64,000 nt of DNA from Christensenellaceae bacterium (GTDB lineage Bacteria > Bacillota > Clostridia > Christensenellales > Aristaeellaceae): NCBI GenBank assembly GCA_022510815.1, contig JAFLST010000007.1:1-64000 (forward strand), read 5' to 3'. The translations under genes and the position numbers were made by a program. Below the pieces are notes generated by a model, which saw nothing but the letters and a program-made list of their open reading frames with translations, was not told where the DNA came from and did not search any database. This document shows, in pieces, positions 1-7,344 of this stretch; the stretch's first letter is position 1, and each line of letters opens with the position of its first letter.

Positions 1-1831
1 CGCTCTCGCCCGCACCTACCACGATGCCAACGCGATCGCCGCTCAGGAACACCATGTCGCCCGTCTCAGGCTCATACTCGCCGCTCGCCCTGTACGCGCC
101 CGCCACGCTCGCCTGCATCGCGCCTGCCGTCTTGGCCTGCGCAATCGCGCTCGTCGGCACGCCCGCGTACGCCAGCACGAACGATACGAACTCCGCGTTC
201 CATTCCTCATAGTTCGCGCCGTACCACTCGCCGTACACGCTGTAGTTGTGCCGGCTGTCGTCCTCCAGCACGATGAAGTCCGTCGCGCTCTCTTCGTAGC
301 CCACCTGCGTCTTCGCCACGGCTGCCACGTCCGCGCGCCAGTCGCCCGTCAGTTCGACCGCTTCCGCCTTCGCCGTCCACTCGGCCAGAGACGTCGTGTC
401 GTGCTCCGCCACCGGCAGCGTGACCTCCGTCTCCGCCACCTGCGCCGCTTCGTCCGTCACCTGCGCCACGATCTTGTACTCGCCCAGCGCCGCAGGCACG
501 AACACATAGGTGTTCTCGCCCGCCTCCACGACTTCCGGAGCCGCGGCTTCCTGCGCCTCGCCGTCCACCGTCACTTCATAGGTGGCCTCCAGCTCGCCCT
601 CGCCGCCCATGACGTTCAGGCTCACCGCGACCTCATCGCCCACGAACGCAGACTTCACCGCCAGCGTCGAGCTGACCACCAGCTCGTCCACTTCCAGCAC
701 GCCCGCGTTCAGCATCAGCGTCCGCATGCTCGCGTAGCCCATGATCGCCGGGTCGTCCGCGCCGTAGCTCTGCCGGACCACCGCGGACGCGCCGCCCTCG
801 ATTGTCCGGATGGCGCTCTCACTCGCGCTCTCCACGACGCCAGCGCGCTCCACCTGTCCCGCTTCATTCTTGAAGAACACCACGTCGCCCGCCGCGGGAG
901 CATAATCCTTCCCGCTCTCGAACGCGCCCTGATTCTTCGCGCTCGCCAGCAGCTTTGCCACGTCGTTCGTCCGCGGAATCGCCCGCGCAGGAATCTCCGC
1001 CAGCTCCGCCGCATACGCAACAAACGCCGCGTTCCATGCTTCATAAGCCGCGCCGTAACGGTCGCCATAGATCGTATAATGGTGACGGCCATCCTCGAGG
1101 ACGACGAAGTCCGTCGCGCTCTCCTCATAGCCGACCTGCGTCTTCGCCACGGCCACGATGTCCTCGCGCCAGTCGCCCGTCAGCTCGACCGCCTTCGCTC
1201 GGTTTGTCCAGGCCGTCATCGACGTCTCGTCATGCTCCGCCACCGGCAGCGTCACCGCCGCCTCGGCAGTCTGCCCCACTTCGTCCGTCACCACCGCGCG
1301 GATGGTGTACTCGCCGTAGGCTTCCGGCACAAAAACATAAGTATCTCCATCGGTCACAGCCTTCGGTTCGCTCTCCGCCACCGTCTCGCCGTGCGCCGAC
1401 ACCTGATACACCGCCGTCAGCTCGCCCGCGCCGCCCGTCACGCTCAGCGTCACCTGCACCGCGTCGCCCGCAAACGCAGACCGCACGGCCGCCGCCAGTT
1501 CAGCCTCCAGCAGCTCCGGTTCCGGCGTCTCTTCGGGCTCCTCGCTCGCCTCCGGATCCTCGGTGGCCTCCGGGTCTTCCGTCGCCTCCGGGTCCTCCGC
1601 CGCGTCAGGATCCTCCGTGGCTTCGGGGTCTTCCGTTGCCTCCGGCTCTTCCGTGGCTTCAGGCTCCTCCGTCTCCGCAGGCCCCTCCGTCTCGCCGGGC
1701 ACCTCCACTCCCATGTCCGTGTCCGTCGCTATCACGGTCACGCCATCGGGAATGTACTCCTCTGCTGACACCGGGAACGTCGTCACCAGCATCATTACAC
1801 TGAGTACCAATGCCATGATCCTACGCTTCAT
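1..1831 (-). CDS. Secreted protein with two degenerate CHAP-like repeats (3' end outside window)
   Basis: The reading frame is open from an ATG at 1831 to the window edge (about 610 residues, no stop), so the C-terminus is missing. AAGGGAGG lies 8 bases before the start. Residues 1-23 form a signal peptide ending in VSA before EEY. Residues 46-105 are an acidic Pro/Glu/Thr linker of repeated EATEDP units. Two copies of a unit follow, each an Ig-like beta module (about 107-200 and 379-477) and a CHAP/NlpC-like module (about 213-370 and 491-609). Both CHAP modules keep the family frame (TQVGYEESATDF, YGxxY, GDxVF), but the usual Cys in the W-C-A position is Asn (267 and 545) and the usual His before VGIV is Arg (329 and 600). 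Amidase activity is therefore unlikely. I infer a cell-surface or wall-associated binding role. Confidence 0.8.
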   Translation of the reverse strand, partial: MKRRIMALVLSVMMLVTTFPVSAEEYIPDGVTVIATDTDMGVEVPGETEGPAETEEPEATEEPEATEDPEATEDPDAAEDPEATEDPEATEDPEASEEPEETPEPELLEAELAAAVRSAFAGDAVQVTLSVTGGAGELTAVYQVSAHGETVAESEPKAVTDGDTYVFVPEAYGEYTIRAVVTDEVGQTAEAAVTLPVAEHDETSMTAWTNRAKAVELTGDWREDIVAVAKTQVGYEESATDFVVLEDGRHHYTIYGDRYGAAYEAWNAAFVAYAAELAEIPARAIPRTNDVAKLLASAKNQGAFESGKDYAPAAGDVVFFKNEAGQVERAGVVESASESAIRTIEGGASAVVRQSYGADDPAIMGYASMRTLMLNAGVLEVDELVVSSTLAVKSAFVGDEVAVSLNVMGGEGELEATYEVTVDGEAQEAAAPEVVEAGENTYVFVPAALGEYKIVAQVTDEAAQVAETEVTLPVAEHDTTSLAEWTAKAEAVELTGDWRADVAAVAKTQVGYEESATDFIVLEDDSRHNYSVYGEWYGANYEEWNAEFVSFVLAYAGVPTSAIAQAKTAGAMQASVAGAYRASGEYEPETGDMVFLSGDRVGIVVGAGES

Positions 1832-1992
1832 CTGCTTTTGCCTCCCTTGATATTGATACAACCGAGTATCCCTTTCTTTTGTAATGGCAACCTTTGAACT
1901 GGGCGCAGGCATTCGCCTTTGCACAGCCCTACAAAACTCGAGCATCCATTTCTATGATGGGTGCACAAACAACTGGTTTCCCGATTTAGATT

Positions 1993-2021
1993 ATCTTACT
2001 ACAATTTCCTGTGTCTGTCAA
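1993..2021 (-). promoter_or_regulatory. Promoter for the secreted CHAP-like protein
   Basis: Read on the minus strand: TTGACA, 17 bases, TAAGAT. It predicts a 5' leader of about 155 bases before the ATG at 1831. The leader contains a nested hairpin near 1900-1930 (GGGC...AGGC gaat GCCT...GCCC). The rest of the AT-rich stretch 1832-2113 holds no gene I can support. Confidence 0.5.
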
Positions 2022-2113
2022 TCGAGAATAATTTGTTACTTATTGGAATTATACAATATGTCTATCCTCCATATCCGCTCGCCCATCCATGCTGCCATAA
2101 AACGAACAATCAG

Positions 2114-2142
2114 TTGAAAGCCTTCGTCGTTTGTGCTATGAT
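2114..2142 (+). promoter_or_regulatory. Promoter upstream of the GNAT gene
   Basis: TTGAAA, 17 bases, TATGAT. It points at the acetyltransferase gene about 110 bases downstream. Confidence 0.5.
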
Positions 2143-2269
2143 GATAATCCGACCCGGGATGCGCATTTGATATGAAAGCACATCATAACGCGCCATGCTC
2201 TGCAGCGATAAAGGGGTGGCCCTTGTGATATTGATCAGCGTATAACACCGTCTGAACGAGCCGCAGCTC

Positions 2270-2644
2270 GTGGCTCTGCTGGCGCTGAGCATGTTCCGTC
2301 CCACCCCAGAGCGCGCCGCTGGGCGTGCTGCGGCTTATATGCAGGACAGCAGCCTGGAGGCCTATGCCTGTCAGATGAACGGAGCAGACGCCGGGCTCAT
2401 CGTTTTTCGCGTGAATGAGGATGCCGCGGAAATCCTCAGCATCGCGACAGAAAGCGCCTTCCGCGGGCTGAACATCGGTCGGTTTATGATAGAACAGACC
2501 ATCGGCATCTTCCGCTTGAATGCTATCGAGGCCGAGACTGATGACGACGCTGTCGGATTCTACCGCCGCTGCGGCTTCTCCGTCCATGTATGCGGGGAGA
2601 TTGACGGCACGACACGCTACCGCTGCCGCAAGGTACGGCAATGA
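2270..2644 (+). CDS. GNAT-family N-acetyltransferase, 5' end possibly disrupted
   Basis: The frame from GTG 2270 gives 124 residues with GNAT features: the AcCoA-binding segment FRGLNIGRFMIEQ in the middle and a C-terminal DDAVGFYRRCGF motif. The substrate is unknown. Family-like sequence (HRLNEPQL) continues upstream of GTG 2270 as far as an in-frame TAA at 2243-2245. A plausible ribosome site (AAAGGGGTGG) followed by GTG 2225 lies in the same frame just before that stop. GTG 2270 itself has no Shine-Dalgarno sequence. The gene may therefore be broken by a nonsense codon near its start, or may initiate weakly at 2270 or ATG 2291. At 124 residues it is shorter than the usual 140-160. Confidence 0.6.
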   Translation: MALLALSMFRPTPERAAGRAAAYMQDSSLEAYACQMNGADAGLIVFRVNEDAAEILSIATESAFRGLNIGRFMIEQTIGIFRLNAIEAETDDDAVGFYRRCGFSVHVCGEIDGTTRYRCRKVRQ

Positions 2645-2756
2645 CGCCTTCCGACAAACCGTCATACCGTTGCCCGGAACCATCTCGTGGGCGCGTCGTT
2701 CCATGCGCCCGGTCAGGAAACACCGCGACACTTCACCTTCCGAAAGGAGCGCTGCC

Positions 2757-3635
2757 ATGCATTTCGTCACCGCCAAGGGCATCCTCTCCCCCACCGGCGG
2801 CATGAACCTCTACCGTGGCTGCTCTCACGGCTGCATCTACTGCGACTCCCGCAGCAAATGCTATCAGATCAATCATGATTTTGAAGATATCGAGGTCAAG
2901 GTCAACGCTCTCGAGCTGCTGGAGGACGCGCTGCGCCGCCGGAGGAAGCCCTGCGTGATTGCCACCGGCGCCATGAGCGATCCCTACCTCCCGCTGGAAA
3001 AGGAGCTGCGCATGACCCGCGGGGCCCTCGAGCTCACCGAGCGCTACGGCTACGGCGTGTCTCTGCTGACCAAGTCAGCGCTGGTGCTGCGGGACATTGA
3101 CATCCTCCAGCGCATTCATCGCAAAGCAAAATGCGTGGTTCAGATGACGCTGACCACGCATGATGACGAACTGTGCAGAATTCTGGAACCCAACGTCAGC
3201 ACGACCAGCGAGCGCCTCGAGGCGCTCCGGGTGCTCCGGGATGCGGGCATTCCGACGGCGGTGTGGCTGAGCCCCCTGCTTCCCTACATCAACGACACCG
3301 AAGAGAACCTCCGCGGCATTCTCGACGCCTGCATTGAGGTACAGGCGCGGGGCGTTGTTTTCTTCGGCATGGGCATGACCCTGCGGGAGGGCAACCGGGA
3401 GTACTTCTTCCGCCAGCTCGATGAGCACTTCCCCGGCCTCAAGGCCCGCTACGTCCGGGAGTTCCACAACTGGTACGCTTTCAGCCGCGCGGGCTCCGAG
3501 CCGCTGGAAGCGCTGTTTCACGAGATATGCGAGGCCCACGGCATCATGCACGACAATGACGAGATCTTCGCGTGGCTGCACGATCCGGAGCTGTGCGCCG
3601 ACGGGGAACAGCTCAGCCTGCTGGATTCTCTTTGA
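2757..3635 (+). CDS. Radical SAM protein, SPL/Rv2578c-like
   Basis: 292 residues starting at ATG 2757, which follows AAAGGAG. The radical SAM cluster motif is CSHGCIYC with Cys 22, 26 and 29 near the N-terminus, followed by a GAMSDPY segment typical of the spore-photoproduct-lyase-like radical SAM family. It is expected to bind a 4Fe-4S cluster and S-adenosylmethionine and to carry out radical chemistry in the cytoplasm; the substrate is not known. The last 23 bases overlap the 3' end of the convergent nucleotidyltransferase-peptidase gene. It is not a full spore photoproduct lyase by length, and no spore genes are nearby. Confidence 0.85.
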   Translation: MHFVTAKGILSPTGGMNLYRGCSHGCIYCDSRSKCYQINHDFEDIEVKVNALELLEDALRRRRKPCVIATGAMSDPYLPLEKELRMTRGALELTERYGYGVSLLTKSALVLRDIDILQRIHRKAKCVVQMTLTTHDDELCRILEPNVSTTSERLEALRVLRDAGIPTAVWLSPLLPYINDTEENLRGILDACIEVQARGVVFFGMGMTLREGNREYFFRQLDEHFPGLKARYVREFHNWYAFSRAGSEPLEALFHEICEAHGIMHDNDEIFAWLHDPELCADGEQLSLLDSL

Positions 3636-4962
3636 CGATCTGCTGATGATGGAGCCATGCAGCGACCGCTTCCTCCTCATAGCCCTGATACAGCAGCGCC
3701 TCGGCCCGCTCCGCGCCGGAATAGACCTGCTTGAAGCGCTCAAGGCCATATTTCCTGATGAAATACCACACATACGCGCCGGCATAGTCATATCCGCCGC
3801 CGTCGGCAAAGGATATTTCGTCCGTCCAGTCCGCGATGCGCGGCGCAGGCACGCCGGGCACAGGGTAAGCCTGACCCGCATACAGCGTAGCGACGCCCTC
3901 GCCCAGCCATACGGGGCACTGGTCGCCGGGGCAGAGCGCGTCCATGACGATATGCACGATCTCGTGAACGATCACCTGCTCCATGGCCTCTGCGCTGCGG
4001 TCCATGACCACCCGGGGCGAAAGCACACACAGCCTGCGCTGCTCATAGCCCGCCCAGCCGACCATCCAGTCCTCGTAGGTTTCCGGCGTCTTCCCGGTGC
4101 AGGCCATGAAGGCGCTGACGTCCGGGCACAGATAGAAGTCAAACTTACTGTCCGTCGGTGTCAGAGCGAAAGCCTTCGCGACACGGTCGTATGTCTCGTC
4201 GGCGCGGCGGCTCACCTGCTCCGCCAGCACCCGGTCGCGGTTGTCATAGAGCAGTGTGAAATGTGCAGTCTCCAGCCGGTTCCAGAGCTGCTCTGGCGTG
4301 TCGGTCAAAGCCTTGATAGCCTCCTGCGCCCACGCAAACAGCAGCTCCGCCGCAGGCTCAAACTCGACCGACTCTCCCTGCCGGAGACGGATCGCCGTTT
4401 CCAGCACCCGGGCATCCATGCCGCTCAGGGCGGGCAGCAGCTCCGCCTTTTGCCGCAGATACACGCCCGTGCGCCGGAAATGCAGCGCCTGCAGCGCAAA
4501 CACCGCCGACTTGTACAGGCCTGTCAGATGCTCCATGCTCCGGCCGTGACAGAGGGTATGCACGCAGCCATGGTAGACATTGCACGCGCCGATCCTCGCT
4601 GCCCGCGCCACATCCTCCGGGGCGATGACAGACAGCAGCGATTCAAGGCTGCCGATGATCGGCGTGGTGTCATGGCAGAACTGGAACAGGTCGGAAGCCT
4701 CCCAGCGGGTCAATTCCTCCCAGCCGGAGAGGAATCCGCAGATCAGCGCCCGCTTTGGCAACTTGTCCAGCATCGCGCGGTAGCGGCGGATATCCTCCGG
4801 CGTAAGGCTGTCCAGCACGACAACCACGTCGATGTCGCTGTCCGGCTTCTCCTCGCCCCGGCTCCGGCTCCCCTGAAGGCCCAGAAAAACGACGCGCTCC
4901 GGGAAGGTTTCCCGCAGGCGATTCTCGAACTGTTCCAGCCAAGCCCCCAAATCCGTCAGCAT
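3613..4962 (-). CDS. Nucleotidyltransferase domain fused to a gluzincin peptidase-like domain
   Basis: 449 residues; ATG 4962 follows GGGGAGGAG. Residues about 20-50 carry a minimal nucleotidyltransferase signature (GSRSRGEEKPDSDIDVVVVL; Gly-Ser at 31-32, acidic residues Asp43 and Asp45). The following helical part (to about 225) resembles the HEPN-like companion region of this clostridial family. The C-terminal half (about 230-440) looks like a peptidase-MA/gluzincin domain: HEIVH at 333-337 with a third ligand candidate Glu355 in LGEGVA. Both active sites look intact. The gene overlaps the stop of the GH26 gene by 7 bases and is probably co-transcribed with it. The fusion is unusual, and neither substrate can be inferred. 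Confidence 0.8.
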   Translation of the reverse strand: MLTDLGAWLEQFENRLRETFPERVVFLGLQGSRSRGEEKPDSDIDVVVVLDSLTPEDIRRYRAMLDKLPKRALICGFLSGWEELTRWEASDLFQFCHDTTPIIGSLESLLSVIAPEDVARAARIGACNVYHGCVHTLCHGRSMEHLTGLYKSAVFALQALHFRRTGVYLRQKAELLPALSGMDARVLETAIRLRQGESVEFEPAAELLFAWAQEAIKALTDTPEQLWNRLETAHFTLLYDNRDRVLAEQVSRRADETYDRVAKAFALTPTDSKFDFYLCPDVSAFMACTGKTPETYEDWMVGWAGYEQRRLCVLSPRVVMDRSAEAMEQVIVHEIVHIVMDALCPGDQCPVWLGEGVATLYAGQAYPVPGVPAPRIADWTDEISFADGGGYDYAGAYVWYFIRKYGLERFKQVYSGAERAEALLYQGYEEEAVAAWLHHQQIVKENPAG

Positions 4963-5879
4963 GACTTCTCCTCCCCGAGAAAATCCGGAAGCTGGTTCAT
5001 TGTCACATAGTCAGGGCTGTGGTAGATCGCCCTCAGGCTCTCACGGGAGTTGAACTCCTCCGAGGTCAGCCACTGGGTGTGCCAGACCATGAACCACAGC
5101 CACGGCGCCTCGTCGGCCTGCATCTGCTCCCATGTCGGGATGGTGCCGCATTCGTGGAAGCACAGGGGCATGCCCTCTGGCGCAATGCCCTTGCACTTCT
5201 TATACAGGTCGCCATGAGCGCCGGGCGTATAGGAATCCACGCCGAGGATATCGACATAAGCGTCGCCCGGATACCAGTCGGCCATGCCCTTGCCCTCGCC
5301 GGAATAGCCCAGCACCCAGATCAGGTTGTTCAGGCCCCAGTGGTTCGTGTAGCGCTCATACATCATGCGCCAGAGCTTCACAAAGCCCTCCGCGCCGCCG
5401 CGGCCCCACCAGAACCAGCCGCCGTCGAACTCATGGAAGGGCCGCCACAGCACCGGCACGCCAGCATGCTCGAGCTGCCGCAGGTAGGGCACGGCCCTGT
5501 CCATGCCCTCGATCAGCTTGCGGTTGGTCTCGCTGCCCTCAGTGAAGGCCTCCGTCCAGTCAATGTCCTCCTCCTGAGAAGCCTTGTAGGCCGAGGCAAA
5601 GTCCGGCCCGGTATGCCAGCAGACGCTCGCGATGCCGCCCCGGGCCCACCAGTCGATGGAGCGACGCACGACGCCGTGGAAGTCGTTGTTGATGAAATCC
5701 AGCCCACGGATCGCGGGCAGCCGCCCCGTGGACATCACGAGGTAATTCATCTCGAATTCCGGCGTGCCGCACCACTGGGACTCCATCTGCCCGGTGAGAC
5801 AGCGCTTGCCGTTCATTTCACAGAGGTAATCATAGACCTTGACCGCCGGAGCAATGGCGTGCGGATTGGATAATTTCAT
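4956..5879 (-). CDS. Glycoside hydrolase family 26 (mannanase-like)
   Basis: 307 residues from ATG 5879, preceded by AAAGGAG. GH26 enzymes are retaining beta-mannanases or related glycanases on a TIM barrel. The acid/base Glu150 sits in WRPFHEFDGGWFWWG and the nucleophile Glu243 in LCFHECGT, both as expected for the family. There is no signal peptide, so it probably acts inside the cell on imported manno-oligosaccharides. It is the first gene of an operon with the nucleotidyltransferase-peptidase gene, under a strong promoter at 5913-5941. Family membership is secure; the exact glycan is inferred. Confidence 0.88.
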   Translation of the reverse strand: MKLSNPHAIAPAVKVYDYLCEMNGKRCLTGQMESQWCGTPEFEMNYLVMSTGRLPAIRGLDFINNDFHGVVRRSIDWWARGGIASVCWHTGPDFASAYKASQEEDIDWTEAFTEGSETNRKLIEGMDRAVPYLRQLEHAGVPVLWRPFHEFDGGWFWWGRGGAEGFVKLWRMMYERYTNHWGLNNLIWVLGYSGEGKGMADWYPGDAYVDILGVDSYTPGAHGDLYKKCKGIAPEGMPLCFHECGTIPTWEQMQADEAPWLWFMVWHTQWLTSEEFNSRESLRAIYHSPDYVTMNQLPDFLGEEKSC

Positions 5880-5912
5880 GGTATAATCTCCTTTGTCAAC
5901 GATGGTAGGAGC

Positions 5913-5941
5913 AGTATAGCAGGCTCCGCCGGGTTCGTCAA
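5913..5941 (-). promoter_or_regulatory. Promoter of the GH26 operon
   Basis: Minus strand: TTGACG, 17 bases, TATACT, about 33 bases before the GH26 start. The divergent gluQRS gene starts at 5977. Confidence 0.75.
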
Positions 5942-5976
5942 GCAAAAACACGCATTATGCAAGCGAGGTAAACGGC

Positions 5977-6912
5977 ATGAGGGAAGCTGTGGTCGGCCGG
6001 TTCGCGCCAACGCCCAGCGGACGGCTCCATCTGGGCAATGTGCTCTGCGCCATGCTGGCGTATCTGTCCGCAAGGCACGAGGGCGGGCGTTTTCTGCTGC
6101 GCATTGAAGACCTCGACGTGCCCCGCTGTCCGCGTCGTCTGGCGCAGCAGGCCATCGACGACCTCGAGTGGCTGGGCTTCCGATGGGACGAGCCGCCGCT
6201 GTACCAGTCGGAGCGCACGGAAATCTATGTGCGGGCCCTGCGGGAGCTGGAGGCGAAGGGGCTGGTGTATCCCTGCTTCTGCACCCGGGCACAGCTCCAT
6301 GCCAGCGTCGCGCCGAACCTCGGGGACACGCAGGTGGTCTATGCCGGAACCTGCGCGAGACTGTCCCCGGAGGAAGCCGGCAAATTGTCAAAGCTCCGTG
6401 CCCCGGCCCTGCGCCTGCGGGTGCCCGATGAAGAAGTCGCCTTCACCGACGGTCTCTGCGGCCCCCAGCGGGAAAACCTCGCCCGGGACTGTGGCGACTT
6501 CATTCTCCGCCGCTCGGATGGACTGTTCGGCTACCAGCTCGCCGTGGTGGTGGACGACGCGCTCTCCGGGGTGAATCAGGTCGTGCGGGGCCGGGACATC
6601 CTCTCCGCCACGCCGCGTCAGATCTACCTGCAGCGCCTGCTGGGCTATCCGCAGCCGGACTACGTTCACATTCCCCTGCTGACGGACGCGCAGGGCCGCC
6701 GCCTCGCCAAGCGCGACAAGGACCTTGATCTCTCCGAGCTGGCCAAGCGCATGACCGTCAAGGATATCCTCGGCATGCTGGCCGGCGGCGCCGGTCTGAT
6801 CGAGGAACCTCGTCCCGTGCGGCTGGATGAGCTGGTGCCGCTATTCGACTGGGCGAAGGTTCGCCGCGATGATCTGCGCCTGCCTTCCGGCCTCGGACAG
6901 GAAAAACCATGA
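5977..6912 (+). CDS. gluQ: Glutamyl-Q tRNA(Asp) synthetase
   Basis: 311 residues, the length of a truncated glutamyl-tRNA synthetase that lacks the anticodon-binding domain. It has the class I HIGH-type motif (PTPSGRLHLGN), the KMSKS-type motif (RLAKRDKD) and a Cys-rich zinc site (YPCFCT ... GTC). GluQRS activates glutamate and attaches it to the queuosine at position 34 of tRNA(Asp). It stands alone, divergent from the GH26 operon; I see no clear promoter in the short intergenic region on this strand. Confidence 0.9.
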   Translation: MREAVVGRFAPTPSGRLHLGNVLCAMLAYLSARHEGGRFLLRIEDLDVPRCPRRLAQQAIDDLEWLGFRWDEPPLYQSERTEIYVRALRELEAKGLVYPCFCTRAQLHASVAPNLGDTQVVYAGTCARLSPEEAGKLSKLRAPALRLRVPDEEVAFTDGLCGPQRENLARDCGDFILRRSDGLFGYQLAVVVDDALSGVNQVVRGRDILSATPRQIYLQRLLGYPQPDYVHIPLLTDAQGRRLAKRDKDLDLSELAKRMTVKDILGMLAGGAGLIEEPRPVRLDELVPLFDWAKVRRDDLRLPSGLGQEKP

Positions 6913-6928
6913 AAAAACAAAAAGGCCC

Positions 6929-6957
6929 TTGACACGGAAAATGTTCGGGTGTATGCT
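6929..6957 (+). promoter_or_regulatory. Promoter of the T-box / trpXYZ operon
   Basis: TTGACA, 17 bases, TATGCT. It lies just after the gluQRS stop and immediately before the T-box leader. Confidence 0.8.
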
Positions 6958-6974
6958 GTAAGCGAATCAATCAA

Positions 6975-7270
6975 ACCTGCGATGGAGAGTAGTACCTCCT
7001 TCACGGCACGGCAAAGGGAGCCGCTGATAGTGGGACGGCGGCGCGTGCAGTTGGAGCGAATGGACTCCAGAGGGTCCTTCCGATGGACAGGGCATCAGGC
7101 GATAAGCCGCATGCCGATCCGGTAGGAAGGAACGGGAGACCGCACCCGTTACCAAGGCGGCGCATATCATCAGCGTATGCGGCAGAGCGCGTCCCCTGAC
7201 CGGGACGAAACTGAGTGGCACCGCGGGAATACCGCCTCAGTCTATCCAAGCGATAGACTGGGGCGTTTTT
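6975..7270 (+). promoter_or_regulatory. Tryptophan T-box leader
   Basis: The T-box motif (TGAGTGGCACCGCGGG, 7212-7227) is followed by a terminator. In Stem I the lower helix TGGAG (6983-6987)/CTCCA (7065-7069) and upper helix CTCC/GGAG enclose a specifier loop with AGTA on the 5' side and GAA on the 3' side, then the codon TGG at 7061-7063 (Trp). The antiterminator helix ACTGAG/CTCAGT (7210-7215/7236-7241) encloses the TGGC bulge, which would pair with a tRNA ending GCCA. G is the usual discriminator base of bacterial tRNA(Trp). Uncharged tRNA(Trp) should allow read-through into the downstream transporter. Confidence 0.93.
7233..7270 (+). terminator. T-box-controlled terminator
   Basis: A 14-base-pair stem (7233-7246/7252-7265, one G-T pair) with a 5-base loop and a T run. 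Its 5' arm overlaps the antiterminator, so the two structures are mutually exclusive. Confidence 0.9.
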
Positions 7271-7344
7271 CATTCCACCGGCGGGTCTTCCGGAGGACCT
7301 GCCAACACTCCCATCATCATATTCATGAAAGGAAGGCACCCGTT

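Noticed and set aside
1573-1760. Short tandem repeats that could be a CRISPR-like array
   Set aside because: They are in-frame hexapeptide codon repeats (EATEDP) of the secreted protein, with no unique spacers.
248-1768. A 506-residue open frame on the plus strand, rich in Arg and His
   Set aside because: It is the mirror of the secreted protein on the minus strand. Its Arg/His/Leu-rich composition and repeats are explained by the GC-rich repeat coding in the other direction, and it has no ribosome site or known domain.
1884-2170. Small plus-strand frames in the AT-rich region before the GNAT gene
   Set aside because: They overlap each other, have no ribosome site and show no family features; the region is better explained as regulatory.
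3613-4962. Type II toxin-antitoxin (MNT-HEPN) module
   Set aside because: The nucleotidyltransferase is not paired with a separate HEPN gene; it is fused to a peptidase-like domain and belongs to a house-keeping-like clostridial family in its N-terminal half.
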